A stretch of 8,803 nucleotides of DNA, from NCBI GenBank assembly GCA_937893945.1, contig CALCTA010000026.1, forward strand, positions 1-8,803. The letters run 5' to 3'. Positions 1-6,780 of this stretch are shown piece after piece; position 1 is the first letter of the stretch, and each line of letters begins with the position of its first letter. The notes below the pieces were generated by a model, which ran no database searches, was not told where the DNA came from, and saw only the letters and a list, made by a program, of their open reading frames with translations. The stretch comes from an uncultured Clostridia bacterium. GTDB taxonomy: Bacteria; Bacillota; Clostridia; Oscillospirales; CAG-272. Position numbers and translations under genes: made by a program.

Positions 1-387
1 TTATTCATCTGAGTTCCTCCTCTCCAGCTTAAAGTTAATGATTGTCAGTGTCATAATAATCACAAACAAAATAAAGCTCATAACCGCTGCCTGAGGAATT
101 CTGTTATTCACAAAACCGGTGTTGTAAATGTACAGCATGGATGTCAGACCTGCATTGTCCGGGCCTGCTGCGCCGGTCCAGGAATTGCCCAGAGCGTCCG
201 ACAACAGCTTGGGAATTGCAAATGCCTGCAAGCCGCTGATAATGCCCGCCAGAAGCTTGATGGTGAAAAGCAGGACGTTCAGAATGATTCCCATTATGCC
301 GCAAAGAGTGCCGTAAGCACTTCTCACCGCGGGTGACGAGGTATCCGAGCTGTCCTTGATGAAGATTTTTGAAAGTAGAGTTATCAA
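1..387 (-). CDS. Chimeric ORF: CDF cation transporter N-terminus joined to ABC sugar permease C-terminus
   Basis: This 128-codon ORF reads as parts of two unrelated membrane proteins. Residues 1-52 match the start of clostridial cation diffusion facilitator transporters: a cytoplasmic leader with FIKD, the VRSAYGTLCGIMGI signature, and a first membrane helix ending in LLAGIISG. In that family the next residues should be a metal-binding TM2 region of the type SGSxAxxADAxNNLSDA. Instead residues 53-128 match the end of MalF/UgpA-like ABC permeases: GLQAFAIPKLL, a GPDNAGLTSMLYIYNTGF block, a last membrane helix (about 98-118) and a basic FKLERR tail. No CDF metal site or permease EAA loop is present, so neither function is expected. 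The start is TTG, chosen because GGAGG lies 6 nt upstream and the CDF homology begins there. It follows the operon terminator directly and has no visible promoter. It may be a genomic scar or an assembly join; domain identity is surer than biological reality. Confidence 0.72.
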   Translation of the reverse strand: MITLLSKIFIKDSSDTSSPAVRSAYGTLCGIMGIILNVLLFTIKLLAGIISGLQAFAIPKLLSDALGNSWTGAAGPDNAGLTSMLYIYNTGFVNNRIPQAAVMSFILFVIIMTLTIINFKLERRNSDE

Positions 388-393
388 ATTGTG

Positions 394-398
394 CCTCC
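394..398 (-). promoter_or_regulatory. Ribosome binding site fixing the TTG start of the chimeric ORF
   Basis: On the minus strand GGAGG is followed by six bases (CACAAT) and TTG at 387-385. No ATG or GTG in the same frame lies at a better distance. The site begins one base after the terminator T-run (400-405), so only read-through or processed RNA from the upstream operon would carry it, unless an unseen promoter exists. Confidence 0.7.
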
Positions 399-399
399 G

Positions 400-442
400 A
401 AAAAAGATGTTATTGGAGGAACCCTTGCGGGCTCCTCCAATA
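400..442 (-). terminator. Intrinsic terminator of the phosphoribosyltransferase-to-AcnX operon
   Basis: A perfect 10-bp stem (411-420 with 433-442, TATTGGAGGA and its complement) is extended after one A-C mismatch by CCC/GGG around a TTGC tetraloop (425-428). On the minus strand the stem is followed by five bases and then six T (405-400). It starts 14 nt after the stop of the AcnX small subunit, which is the right place and direction to end that operon. The T-run is slightly displaced from the stem, so some read-through is possible. Confidence 0.88.
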
Positions 443-456
443 TATTTATATGTGGC

Positions 457-909
457 TTAGTCAACAACTACCACGCCGTCTTCCTTGACGGTGACGGTCA
501 TACCGTCCTTGACGTAATCAAGGAACTCATCGCCGAGGCTATCGACAACCGGCATACTTACGTTATCTACCCACACGTCAGCGAGTATCGCGCCTGCCGC
601 CGCGAGAGAATCGATAGGCTTGGAGAAAAGCATACAAGCAGGCTGACGCTCCATAGCGCAAGCGCAATAAAGCACGAGACCGCCTGTTGTCGAGCCGATA
701 GTCTGGGGCAGGCAAAGTGCCTTTCCTACCATCTGCTTACCGTAGAGGTCGGGGTTGTTCTGGTCGCCGCAGGTCGCCATCTTATCGCCGAACTGCAAAG
801 CCTTCTGGAAAGAAGCAAGCGTGTTAAGTCCGCCGTGAGAGACGAGAGCCTCAGCGCTCACGGTTCCGGGGGTTACAACACGTCCCTTAAATTCTCTTAC
901 CTGACTCAT
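457..909 (-). CDS. Aconitase X small subunit (swivel domain, DUF126 family)
   Basis: This 150-residue protein is the small (swivelling) subunit of a two-subunit AcnX hydro-lyase. It supports the catalytic subunit in removing water from a hydroxy acid in the cytoplasm. Family hallmarks are an N-terminal GRVVTPGTVSAEAL strand (9-22), the NPDLYGKQMVGKALCLP segment (52-68), the glycine/serine loop GSTTGG (72-77), which corresponds to the family's GS-rich active-site loop, and a C-terminal MPVVDSLG...VKDGMTVTV segment (119-141). Usual members are about 130-140 residues, so the length is normal. The loop is GSTTGG rather than a serine-rich GSSSGS-like form, marking a divergent subgroup. The start overlaps the large-subunit stop by ATGA, and its Shine-Dalgarno (AAAGGAGGAG, 917-926) lies inside the last large-subunit codons, so translational coupling is expected. 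Family assignment is firm; the substrate is unknown. Characterised relatives act on cis-3-hydroxy-L-proline or phosphomevalonate. Confidence 0.88.
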   Translation of the reverse strand: MSQVREFKGRVVTPGTVSAEALVSHGGLNTLASFQKALQFGDKMATCGDQNNPDLYGKQMVGKALCLPQTIGSTTGGLVLYCACAMERQPACMLFSKPIDSLAAAGAILADVWVDNVSMPVVDSLGDEFLDYVKDGMTVTVKEDGVVVVD

Positions 910-2186
910 TTTGCCGCTCCTCCTTTCGTTATCTGAACGAGTATCTCATCGTCGGTGTAATATCTCGAGGTAGTATAAGTGCGAAGCTTATTCGATGAGG
1001 TTATTACGGGCATCTTCGCGCAAAGCGGATTGTTCATATACATAAGAGGACAGATGTAAGAGGTGATAACGCCCGTAGCGCGAAGTCTCTCGGCATAGGG
1101 AGTTTTCTCAAACTCGCGAAGCACCGCGGGAGAGGACGTGAACACCGTGGGGATCACTACCTTCTTGTTGCCTGCCTCAGCAAGTCCCTTTTCTACTCTC
1201 TCAGTCCAGCTCTTGAGCTGCTCAAGAGACATGTGAGGACAACCCATAAAGCAAAGCTTGGGGGAAGCGTCTGCCTTCTTCCATATTACAGGATAGCTCT
1301 TGTAAACTCTCTCAAGCTCGGCGTCGTCGATAACATAGACCTGCGCACCCTCGCAAACAAGAGCTTCTCCCTGCTCTTTAGCCTCGGGAGTGAGGTTTTC
1401 GATATGGTAAAGACCTACCGCGCCGTTTGAGGCGGTAGCCGCGCCGAAGTCCTTGAGATACGTGCAGGTAGCATCGTCAAGCTCTGTTCCGAGCCACTTG
1501 TCAAGTCCCTTGATATAAGGAACTGCTTCCATTACCTTCATACCGATAGCAGAGCCGAGAAGCTGAGCCTCGGGCTTCTTTTCGGTCTTTATCTCGATTA
1601 TCCAAGTAGCCTTTCTTCCCTCGTCGGTAAGAAGTCCGAATTCGGGAACACAACCTGCGATAGAGCCCATAATGTCGATAATTCCCGAGTTTCTGTTACA
1701 TCTCGCGCCAAGTACAGAGTTCGCGTAAACTACCGCAGACGACTCTGCCCAAGAGAGCACCTCGCCCTTTTGCGGCTTGTTTCCTACCTCGTCCATATAG
1801 CAAGTGCAGGTGAACGCGTCGTCCTCAAGAAGTCCGAGCGACTTGAGCTGCTCCTCGTAAAAGTCCTGCTTGGAGTACATAAACTTATTGAAGATAAGCT
1901 TCTGGAGAGGATTTGCGGGAACGTTCTTGTCTATAGGTCTTGGGTCAACAGAGAATTTCTGCTCGGATACGACACCCGCGTCTATAAGCTGCTGCATAAG
2001 ATCAAATACGGGGGTCATCATCTTAAGTCCGAAGGACGTAACGAGATGATTGTATTTAGAGGTTACAGGAACCATTCTCTCAGCGCCAAAAGCGTCTCCG
2101 TACATAACGAGGGTCTTCATGACCTTCGCCATCGTCTCGCCCTTCTCACCGTCAAGAATAGCCTGCTGTTCTTTAGTAAGTATCAT
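906..2186 (-). CDS. Aconitase X catalytic large subunit (DUF521 family)
   Basis: This 426-residue protein is the catalytic subunit of an Fe-S-dependent AcnX hydro-lyase. The N-terminus LTKEQQAILDGEKGE (3-17) and GDAFGAERMVPVTS (30-43) are typical of the family. The substrate/cluster core ANSVLGARCNRNSG (155-168) is followed by GSIAGCVPEFGLL (174-186), and then GCPHMSLEQL (315-324) and a C-terminal ICP/TSSNKLRTY segment (379-404). Cys316 and Cys379 sit where family cysteines bind the Fe-S cluster. The third ligand is uncertain among several cysteines. Most members read GARTNRE, whereas here it is GARCNRN, so the active site is divergent. Length is normal for a separately encoded large subunit. 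The start is supported by a GAAAGG site and by homology from residue 2. It lies 28 bp after the flavoprotein gene and overlaps the small subunit by 4 bp. Known functions in the family are cis-3-hydroxyproline dehydratase and phosphomevalonate dehydratase. Neither pathway is visible here, so the substrate is open. Confidence 0.9.
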   Translation of the reverse strand: MILTKEQQAILDGEKGETMAKVMKTLVMYGDAFGAERMVPVTSKYNHLVTSFGLKMMTPVFDLMQQLIDAGVVSEQKFSVDPRPIDKNVPANPLQKLIFNKFMYSKQDFYEEQLKSLGLLEDDAFTCTCYMDEVGNKPQKGEVLSWAESSAVVYANSVLGARCNRNSGIIDIMGSIAGCVPEFGLLTDEGRKATWIIEIKTEKKPEAQLLGSAIGMKVMEAVPYIKGLDKWLGTELDDATCTYLKDFGAATASNGAVGLYHIENLTPEAKEQGEALVCEGAQVYVIDDAELERVYKSYPVIWKKADASPKLCFMGCPHMSLEQLKSWTERVEKGLAEAGNKKVVIPTVFTSSPAVLREFEKTPYAERLRATGVITSYICPLMYMNNPLCAKMPVITSSNKLRTYTTSRYYTDDEILVQITKGGAAK

Positions 2187-2214
2187 ATTACTAACCTTTC
2201 TTTCTTAATTAAAT

Positions 2215-4275
2215 TCAGAGCTTCATTGCCACGTCCCAAGCGCCCCAGATTACAGTACGGAGATTTCCTACCGAAGCCGCGTCGCCGATAACGTGGATAT
2301 TCTTGCCCTTCTTCGCAAGAGGAGCGGGGTTATAGCCTACCGACATAATGACAGAGTCGGTGTCTATCTTAAATGTGTTGCCGTCCTTGCCTCTGACGGT
2401 TACCGCACCCTCACCTATCTCGCAAAGCGCTGTCTCGAGATGTACGGGAACGTTATTCGTCTTGAAGAAGTCGCGAAGGAAGCTGGTGTTAGCAAGGCAG
2501 ATGCCCTTAGTCGTGATAAGGTCGTCCTGCATCTCGACTACAGTAGGCTTTTTGCCACTCAGATAAAGCTCATAGGCTATCTCACATCCCGTAAGACCGC
2601 CGCCGATGACTACTACGTTCTCGCCTACCTCAGCCTTGCCGAGCAGGAAGTCTATTGCCTCAACTGCCATCTCCGCACCCTTTACGGGTATCTTCTTTGC
2701 TACAGCGCCCGTAGCGACGATTATCTCGTCAGCGTCAAGCGCCTTTACGTCGGTTATCTCGGTGTTCATATTCACCGTGATGGGATATTTTGAAAGCTCA
2801 CGGATATACCACGCGATGAGCGCTCTGTCCTTTTCCTTAAAGGAAGGAGCGGCAGCCGCTATAAATACACCGCCAAGCTTGTCGGTCTTTTCGTAAAGAG
2901 TAACCTCGTGTCCTCTCTTAGCGCACACGATAGCCGCCTCCATACCGCCGATACCGCCGCCGATAACGGCGATCTTCTTTTTCTTCTTTGCGGGCTCAAG
3001 GTGATACTTCTTAGACTGCATGGTCTCGGGGTTGAGAGCGCATCTTGAAAGTCCCATGGTATCGGTAAGATCCTGAGTATTTGCGTGTCCCTTAGAGGAC
3101 GAGAAGTTAAAGCAACCCGCATGACAGCAGATACAAGGCTTGATATCCTCAAGTCTGTCCTCTATCAGCTTTGTGATCCACTCGGGATCAACGAGGAACT
3201 GACGCGCAACGCCTACGGCGTCTATTCTGCCCTCAGCAACTGCCTTAGCACCCACCTCAGCGTCCATTCTTCCCGCGCATACCACGGGGATATCAACGAA
3301 CTGCTTGATGTGAGCAACGTCGTCAAGGTTACAGTTCTCGGGCATATACATCGGCGGATGCGCCCAATACCAAGAGTCGTAGGTGCCGTTATCCGCGTTG
3401 AGCATATCGTAGCCCGCGTCCTGAAGATACTTTGCCGCTCTCTCGGACTCTGCCATAGCTCGTCCTACCTCAACGTAGTCCTCGCCGGGCATAGCGCCCT
3501 CGCAGAAGCCCTTCATCTTGGACTCTACCGAGTAACGCAGAGAAACGGGATAGTCCTCTCCGCAAGCCTCCTTGATAGCCTTTACTACCTCAGCGGCGAA
3601 GCGGTAGCGATTTTCAAAGCTTCCGCCGTACTCGTCTGTACGCTTGTTGAAGAATTCTATTGAGAACTGGTCAAGCAGATAGCCCTCGTGTACGGCGTGT
3701 ACCTCAACGCCGTCAACACCCGCTTCCTTACAAAGCTTCGCGGTCTTTGCAAACGCCTCGATTATCTCGTGTATCTGCTCTACCGTCATCTCGGGGCACT
3801 CGATGTCGTGCGCCCATCTTGACGGCTGAGGAGAGGGAGAAGCAAGCTCGTGCGATGTGTCTATGATAGGCTTGACGATAGCTCTTGTGAATTTGTTCTT
3901 ATGGAGAGGCGCAACAAGCTCTGTTATCGCCCAGGAGCGTCCCATTCCCGCGGTAAGCTGAATAAAGAGCTTTGCTCCCGTCTTATGTATCTCGTCCATA
4001 AAGACCTTCAGCTCCTCGAACATCTTCGGATTCTGCCAGAGCCATTTTCCCCAGAAGGTGTCGCGCAGAGGCGCGATGCCGGGGATTATAAGTCCTACGT
4101 TATTGTTTGCTCTCTCGAGGAAAAGCTTTGCCGCCTCTTTATCAAAGTGGCAGCCCGTAAGCTCAAACCAGCCGAAAAGCGACGTGCCGCCCATAGGACA
4201 CATAACGATTCGGTTCTTTATCTCTACGTTACCGATCTTCCAAGGGGTAAACAGAGCATCATATTTGGTGTTCAT
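2215..4275 (-). CDS. Old-yellow-enzyme/2,4-dienoyl-CoA reductase-type NAD(P)H:flavin Fe-S oxidoreductase
   Basis: This 686-residue protein belongs to the family of FMN + [4Fe-4S] + FAD ene-reductases (2,4-dienoyl-CoA reductase FadH, BaiCD-like enzymes). These take electrons from NAD(P)H through FAD and Fe-S to FMN and reduce an activated C=C bond in the cytoplasm. The FMN TIM barrel occupies about 1-375, with LFTPWKIGNVEIKNRIVMCPMG (8-29), the active-site helix HAVHEGYLLDQF (193-204), FNKRTDEYGGSFENRYRF (209-226) and the phosphate-binding end VVCAGRM...GVARQFLVDPEW. Cluster cysteines are 381, 384, 388 and 412; the last gap (23 residues) is longer than the roughly 11 common in the family. The C-terminal FAD/NAD domains show GGGIGG (439-444), ATG (521-523) and GGGLTG (558-563). 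Length is slightly above the usual 640-670. Its Shine-Dalgarno AAAGGAG (4282-4288) overlaps the tmk stop. Linkage to AcnX suggests it reduces the dehydration product; that is inference and the substrate is unknown. Confidence 0.9.
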   Translation of the reverse strand: MNTKYDALFTPWKIGNVEIKNRIVMCPMGGTSLFGWFELTGCHFDKEAAKLFLERANNNVGLIIPGIAPLRDTFWGKWLWQNPKMFEELKVFMDEIHKTGAKLFIQLTAGMGRSWAITELVAPLHKNKFTRAIVKPIIDTSHELASPSPQPSRWAHDIECPEMTVEQIHEIIEAFAKTAKLCKEAGVDGVEVHAVHEGYLLDQFSIEFFNKRTDEYGGSFENRYRFAAEVVKAIKEACGEDYPVSLRYSVESKMKGFCEGAMPGEDYVEVGRAMAESERAAKYLQDAGYDMLNADNGTYDSWYWAHPPMYMPENCNLDDVAHIKQFVDIPVVCAGRMDAEVGAKAVAEGRIDAVGVARQFLVDPEWITKLIEDRLEDIKPCICCHAGCFNFSSSKGHANTQDLTDTMGLSRCALNPETMQSKKYHLEPAKKKKKIAVIGGGIGGMEAAIVCAKRGHEVTLYEKTDKLGGVFIAAAAPSFKEKDRALIAWYIRELSKYPITVNMNTEITDVKALDADEIIVATGAVAKKIPVKGAEMAVEAIDFLLGKAEVGENVVVIGGGLTGCEIAYELYLSGKKPTVVEMQDDLITTKGICLANTSFLRDFFKTNNVPVHLETALCEIGEGAVTVRGKDGNTFKIDTDSVIMSVGYNPAPLAKKGKNIHVIGDAASVGNLRTVIWGAWDVAMKL

Positions 4276-4281
4276 ACGTTT

Positions 4282-4288
4282 CTCCTTT
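4282..4288 (-). promoter_or_regulatory. Ribosome binding site overlapping the tmk stop codon
   Basis: AAAGGAG lies 6 nt before the ATG of the flavoprotein gene. Its first two A are the last two bases of the tmk TAA stop (4287-4289). Ribosomes ending tmk would therefore stop on this site, linking expression of the metabolic module to the housekeeping gene in front of it. Confidence 0.8.
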
Positions 4289-4913
4289 AAATATGCTTCT
4301 TTACTATTTCAAATATCTCATTTGCGATATCCTCGGCGGGTCTTGCCGCGTTTACGACGTAGATGCTCTCTCCGTCGCGGCGAAGATCCTCTACGACAGA
4401 TAGGAATTTCTCTCTTACTGCCGTGAGTGTTTCAAGATTTTCATATATCTCGACAGATTCTCTTCCGCGCGAGATACGCTCAAGACTCTGCTCGGGGAGC
4501 AGGTCGAGATATATACAAAGGTCGGGGCGGCGTATCTCGGGCGAGTTTCTGTTCATAGACTTCACCCACTCGTAATCTGTCGCCGATCCCTGATAGGCAA
4601 GCGAGGAGTAATAATATCTGTCGCTGATGACGTCTATTCCCCTCTCGGTAAGCGCTCTTATGCCTGTCTCGGAATTGATGTTGTGCGCGATTCGGTCAAG
4701 CACGAACATTGCCGCCATCTCGCACTCACTCTTTTTCTCCTCGCCCGAAAGCGCTCGGCGTATTGCCTTGCCGCTCGGGAGCGTGGTAGGCTCTGCGCTG
4801 AGCGATACCTCTCTGCCAAGAGAGGCGAGATTTTGCGCCAGCAGCTCTACCTGAGTGGTCTTTCCCGCGCCGTCGATGCCCTCAAAAACTATAAATTTTC
4901 CTTTTGCGCTCAT
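4287..4913 (-). CDS. tmk: Thymidylate kinase (dTMP kinase)
   Basis: This 208-residue cytoplasmic kinase phosphorylates dTMP to dTDP with ATP, the step that commits thymidine nucleotides to dTTP for DNA synthesis. The P-loop is EGIDGAGKTT (11-20). The DRY-type nucleotide-binding motif is ISDRYYYSSLAYQG (96-109), and the mobile lid is the arginine-rich ERISRGRESVEIYE (145-158). The substrate loop reads SAEPTTLPSGKAIRRAL (39-55), where the common form is TREPGGTPxGExIR. This is the EPT subtype, which from memory also occurs in other Clostridia, and it may belong to a second, variant dTMP kinase. The length is typical. The start is supported by AAGGAG 6 nt upstream. It lies 43 bp after aspS, and the gap holds only a weak GC hairpin without a T-run, so co-transcription is likely. 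A related deoxynucleotide kinase specificity cannot be excluded from sequence alone. Confidence 0.9.
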   Translation of the reverse strand: MSAKGKFIVFEGIDGAGKTTQVELLAQNLASLGREVSLSAEPTTLPSGKAIRRALSGEEKKSECEMAAMFVLDRIAHNINSETGIRALTERGIDVISDRYYYSSLAYQGSATDYEWVKSMNRNSPEIRRPDLCIYLDLLPEQSLERISRGRESVEIYENLETLTAVREKFLSVVEDLRRDGESIYVVNAARPAEDIANEIFEIVKKHI

Positions 4914-4956
4914 CTCGCTCTCCTTGTCTCTTTCGCCCTGCGGCGCTCTTTATTTT

Positions 4957-6750
4957 TTATTCTTCCTCTTTAACTATTGCAAGTCCAAGCTCTGCAAGCG
5001 CGCCCGAGTCAGGCTCGGAGGGACACTTGGTCATAAGCTCGGAAGCGTTCTGTACCTTCGGGAAGGCGATAACGTCGCGGATATCCTCAAGGCCGAGCAG
5101 AAGCGTTACAAGTCTGTCAAGACCGAATGCAAGACCGCCGTGAGGGGGAACGCCGTACTTGAATGCCTCAAGCAGATAGCCGAACTTCTCGTTAGCCTCT
5201 TCCTTGGTAAGTCCGAGCACCTCGAACATCTTCGACTGTATCTCGGAATCGTGTATTCTGATAGAGCCGCCGCCAAGCTCGGTTCCGTTGAGAACTATAT
5301 CGTAAGCCTTTGCTCTGACTCTGCCGGGGTCGCTGTCGATATACTGAAGGTCCTCATCCATAGGAGAGGTAAAGGGGTGGTGCTTTGCGTAAAATCTTCC
5401 GTCCTCCTCGCTGTACTCAAGAAGCGGGAACTCTGTTACCCACAGGAACTTGAAGTCAAACGGATCGAGAAGTCCGAGACGCTTAGCGCACTCGCAACGA
5501 AGCGCGCCGAGAGAATCGAATACTACGCTGTTCTTATCCGCAACGATAAGAACAAGGTCGCCTGCCTCAGCCCCAACTGCCGCTTTGATAGCCTCGTTCT
5601 CCTCTTCGGTAAGGAACTTAGCGTAGGACGAGGAAATATCTCCGCTCTCTGCCCACTTGAGCCAAGCAAGACCTTTAGCGCGATAGGACTTAACGAACTC
5701 AACGAGCGAGTCGATCTCCTTGCGCGAGAACTTAGCGCCGCCCTTGACGTTGATAGCTCTTACAGAGCCGCCGTTCTCAACAGCACCCGCGAACACCTTA
5801 AATCCGCAATCCTTAAGTATCGCGGAGAGGTCGCAAAGCTCAAATCCAAAGCGGATATCAGGCTTGTCCGAGCCGAAGCGGTTCATCGCTTCCTCGTAAG
5901 GCATACGGATAAAGTCGTAGTCAAGCTCTATGCCCATTTCTTCCTTAAGAACGTACTTAAGGAAGCCCTCGTGCATTCTCATTACGTCGTCTGCCGTAAC
6001 GAAGGACATCTCGGTGTCAAGCTGTGTAAACTCAGGCTGACGGTCAGCGCGAAGGTCCTCGTCTCTGAAGCAGCGAGCGATCTGGAAGTAGCGGTCAAAG
6101 CCCGATACCATAAGAAGCTGCTTATAGAGCTGAGGAGACTGAGGAAGCGCGTAGAACTTACCCTTGTGAACTCTGGAGGGGATAAGATAGTCTCTTGCTC
6201 CCTCGGGAGTAGGCTTGCAGAGGTTGGGGGTCTCGATGTCGATAAATCCGTTCTCTGCATAATAATCTCTCGCAAGCTTGCTGATGCGCGAGCGAGCGAT
6301 GATGTTTCTTTGCATATCAGGGCGACGAAGGTCGAGATATCTGTGGCGCAGGCGAAGCTCCGCGTTTACCTTGCTGTTCTCGGTTATCTCAAAGGGAGGT
6401 GTCTGAGCCGCCGAGATCACCTTGAACTCGTCAACTGCTACCTCTACCTCACCCGTGGGGAGATTTTTGTTTATAGCGCCCTCTCCGCGCATACGGATAA
6501 CACCCTTTGCCAGAAGCACGAACTCTGCTCTGACGCCGAATGCCTTTGCGAATATCTCGCGGTCGGTAGCGTCGTCAAATGCGAGCTGAAGGATACCGCT
6601 TCTGTCGCGAAGGTCAATAAATATAAGCGCGCCAAGGTCTCTCTGCTTCTGCGCCCAACCCATAACGCAAACTCTTTCTCCTACGTTTTTAGCGCTGAGC
6701 TCACCGCAATAGTGAGTGCGCTTGTCGTTAGCTGTCAAAAATTCTGCCAT
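4957..6750 (-). CDS. aspS: Aspartyl-tRNA synthetase
   Basis: This 597-residue class II synthetase charges tRNA-Asp with aspartate using ATP. It has the full bacterial-type layout. The N-terminal OB-fold anticodon domain includes GWAQKQRDLGALIFIDLRDRSG (31-52). Catalytic motif 1 is around 150-175 and motif 2 is CFRDEDLRADRQPEFTQLD (227-245). A bacterial GAD insertion lies at about 285-430. The aspartate/ATP-site segment NGTELGGGSIRIHD is at 488-501, and motif 3 is GLAFGLDRL (539-547). Length matches the usual 580-600. Leu39 in RDLG and Lys82 resemble the tRNA-Asp-specific (discriminating) class rather than the form that also charges tRNA-Asn; that is an inference from two positions. The start is supported by AAAGGA about 9 nt upstream. 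It follows the phosphoribosyltransferase gene by 30 bp. The gene avoids TTA, CTA and TCA codons completely, as expected for a highly expressed gene. Confidence 0.97.
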   Translation of the reverse strand: MAEFLTANDKRTHYCGELSAKNVGERVCVMGWAQKQRDLGALIFIDLRDRSGILQLAFDDATDREIFAKAFGVRAEFVLLAKGVIRMRGEGAINKNLPTGEVEVAVDEFKVISAAQTPPFEITENSKVNAELRLRHRYLDLRRPDMQRNIIARSRISKLARDYYAENGFIDIETPNLCKPTPEGARDYLIPSRVHKGKFYALPQSPQLYKQLLMVSGFDRYFQIARCFRDEDLRADRQPEFTQLDTEMSFVTADDVMRMHEGFLKYVLKEEMGIELDYDFIRMPYEEAMNRFGSDKPDIRFGFELCDLSAILKDCGFKVFAGAVENGGSVRAINVKGGAKFSRKEIDSLVEFVKSYRAKGLAWLKWAESGDISSSYAKFLTEEENEAIKAAVGAEAGDLVLIVADKNSVVFDSLGALRCECAKRLGLLDPFDFKFLWVTEFPLLEYSEEDGRFYAKHHPFTSPMDEDLQYIDSDPGRVRAKAYDIVLNGTELGGGSIRIHDSEIQSKMFEVLGLTKEEANEKFGYLLEAFKYGVPPHGGLAFGLDRLVTLLLGLEDIRDVIAFPKVQNASELMTKCPSEPDSGALAELGLAIVKEEE

Positions 6751-6780
6751 TTTTATTTGTCCTTTCAGATTTTTATCGTT

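Noticed and set aside
425..465. TTGACT-like -35 with AT-rich -10 candidates before the chimeric ORF
   Set aside because: Spacers to TATA-like boxes are 8, 14 or 16 bp with poor matches, and any transcript would start inside the terminator stem; likely chance in an AT-rich stretch.
391..936. 181-codon plus-strand ORF opposite the AcnX small subunit
   Set aside because: Exact antisense phase to the AcnX small subunit; it begins inside the terminator region and has no family resemblance.
4920..4956. Hairpin between aspS and tmk as a terminator
   Set aside because: Only a CGCC/GGCG stem around a 4-base loop, with no T-run after it on the minus strand; too weak to end transcription.
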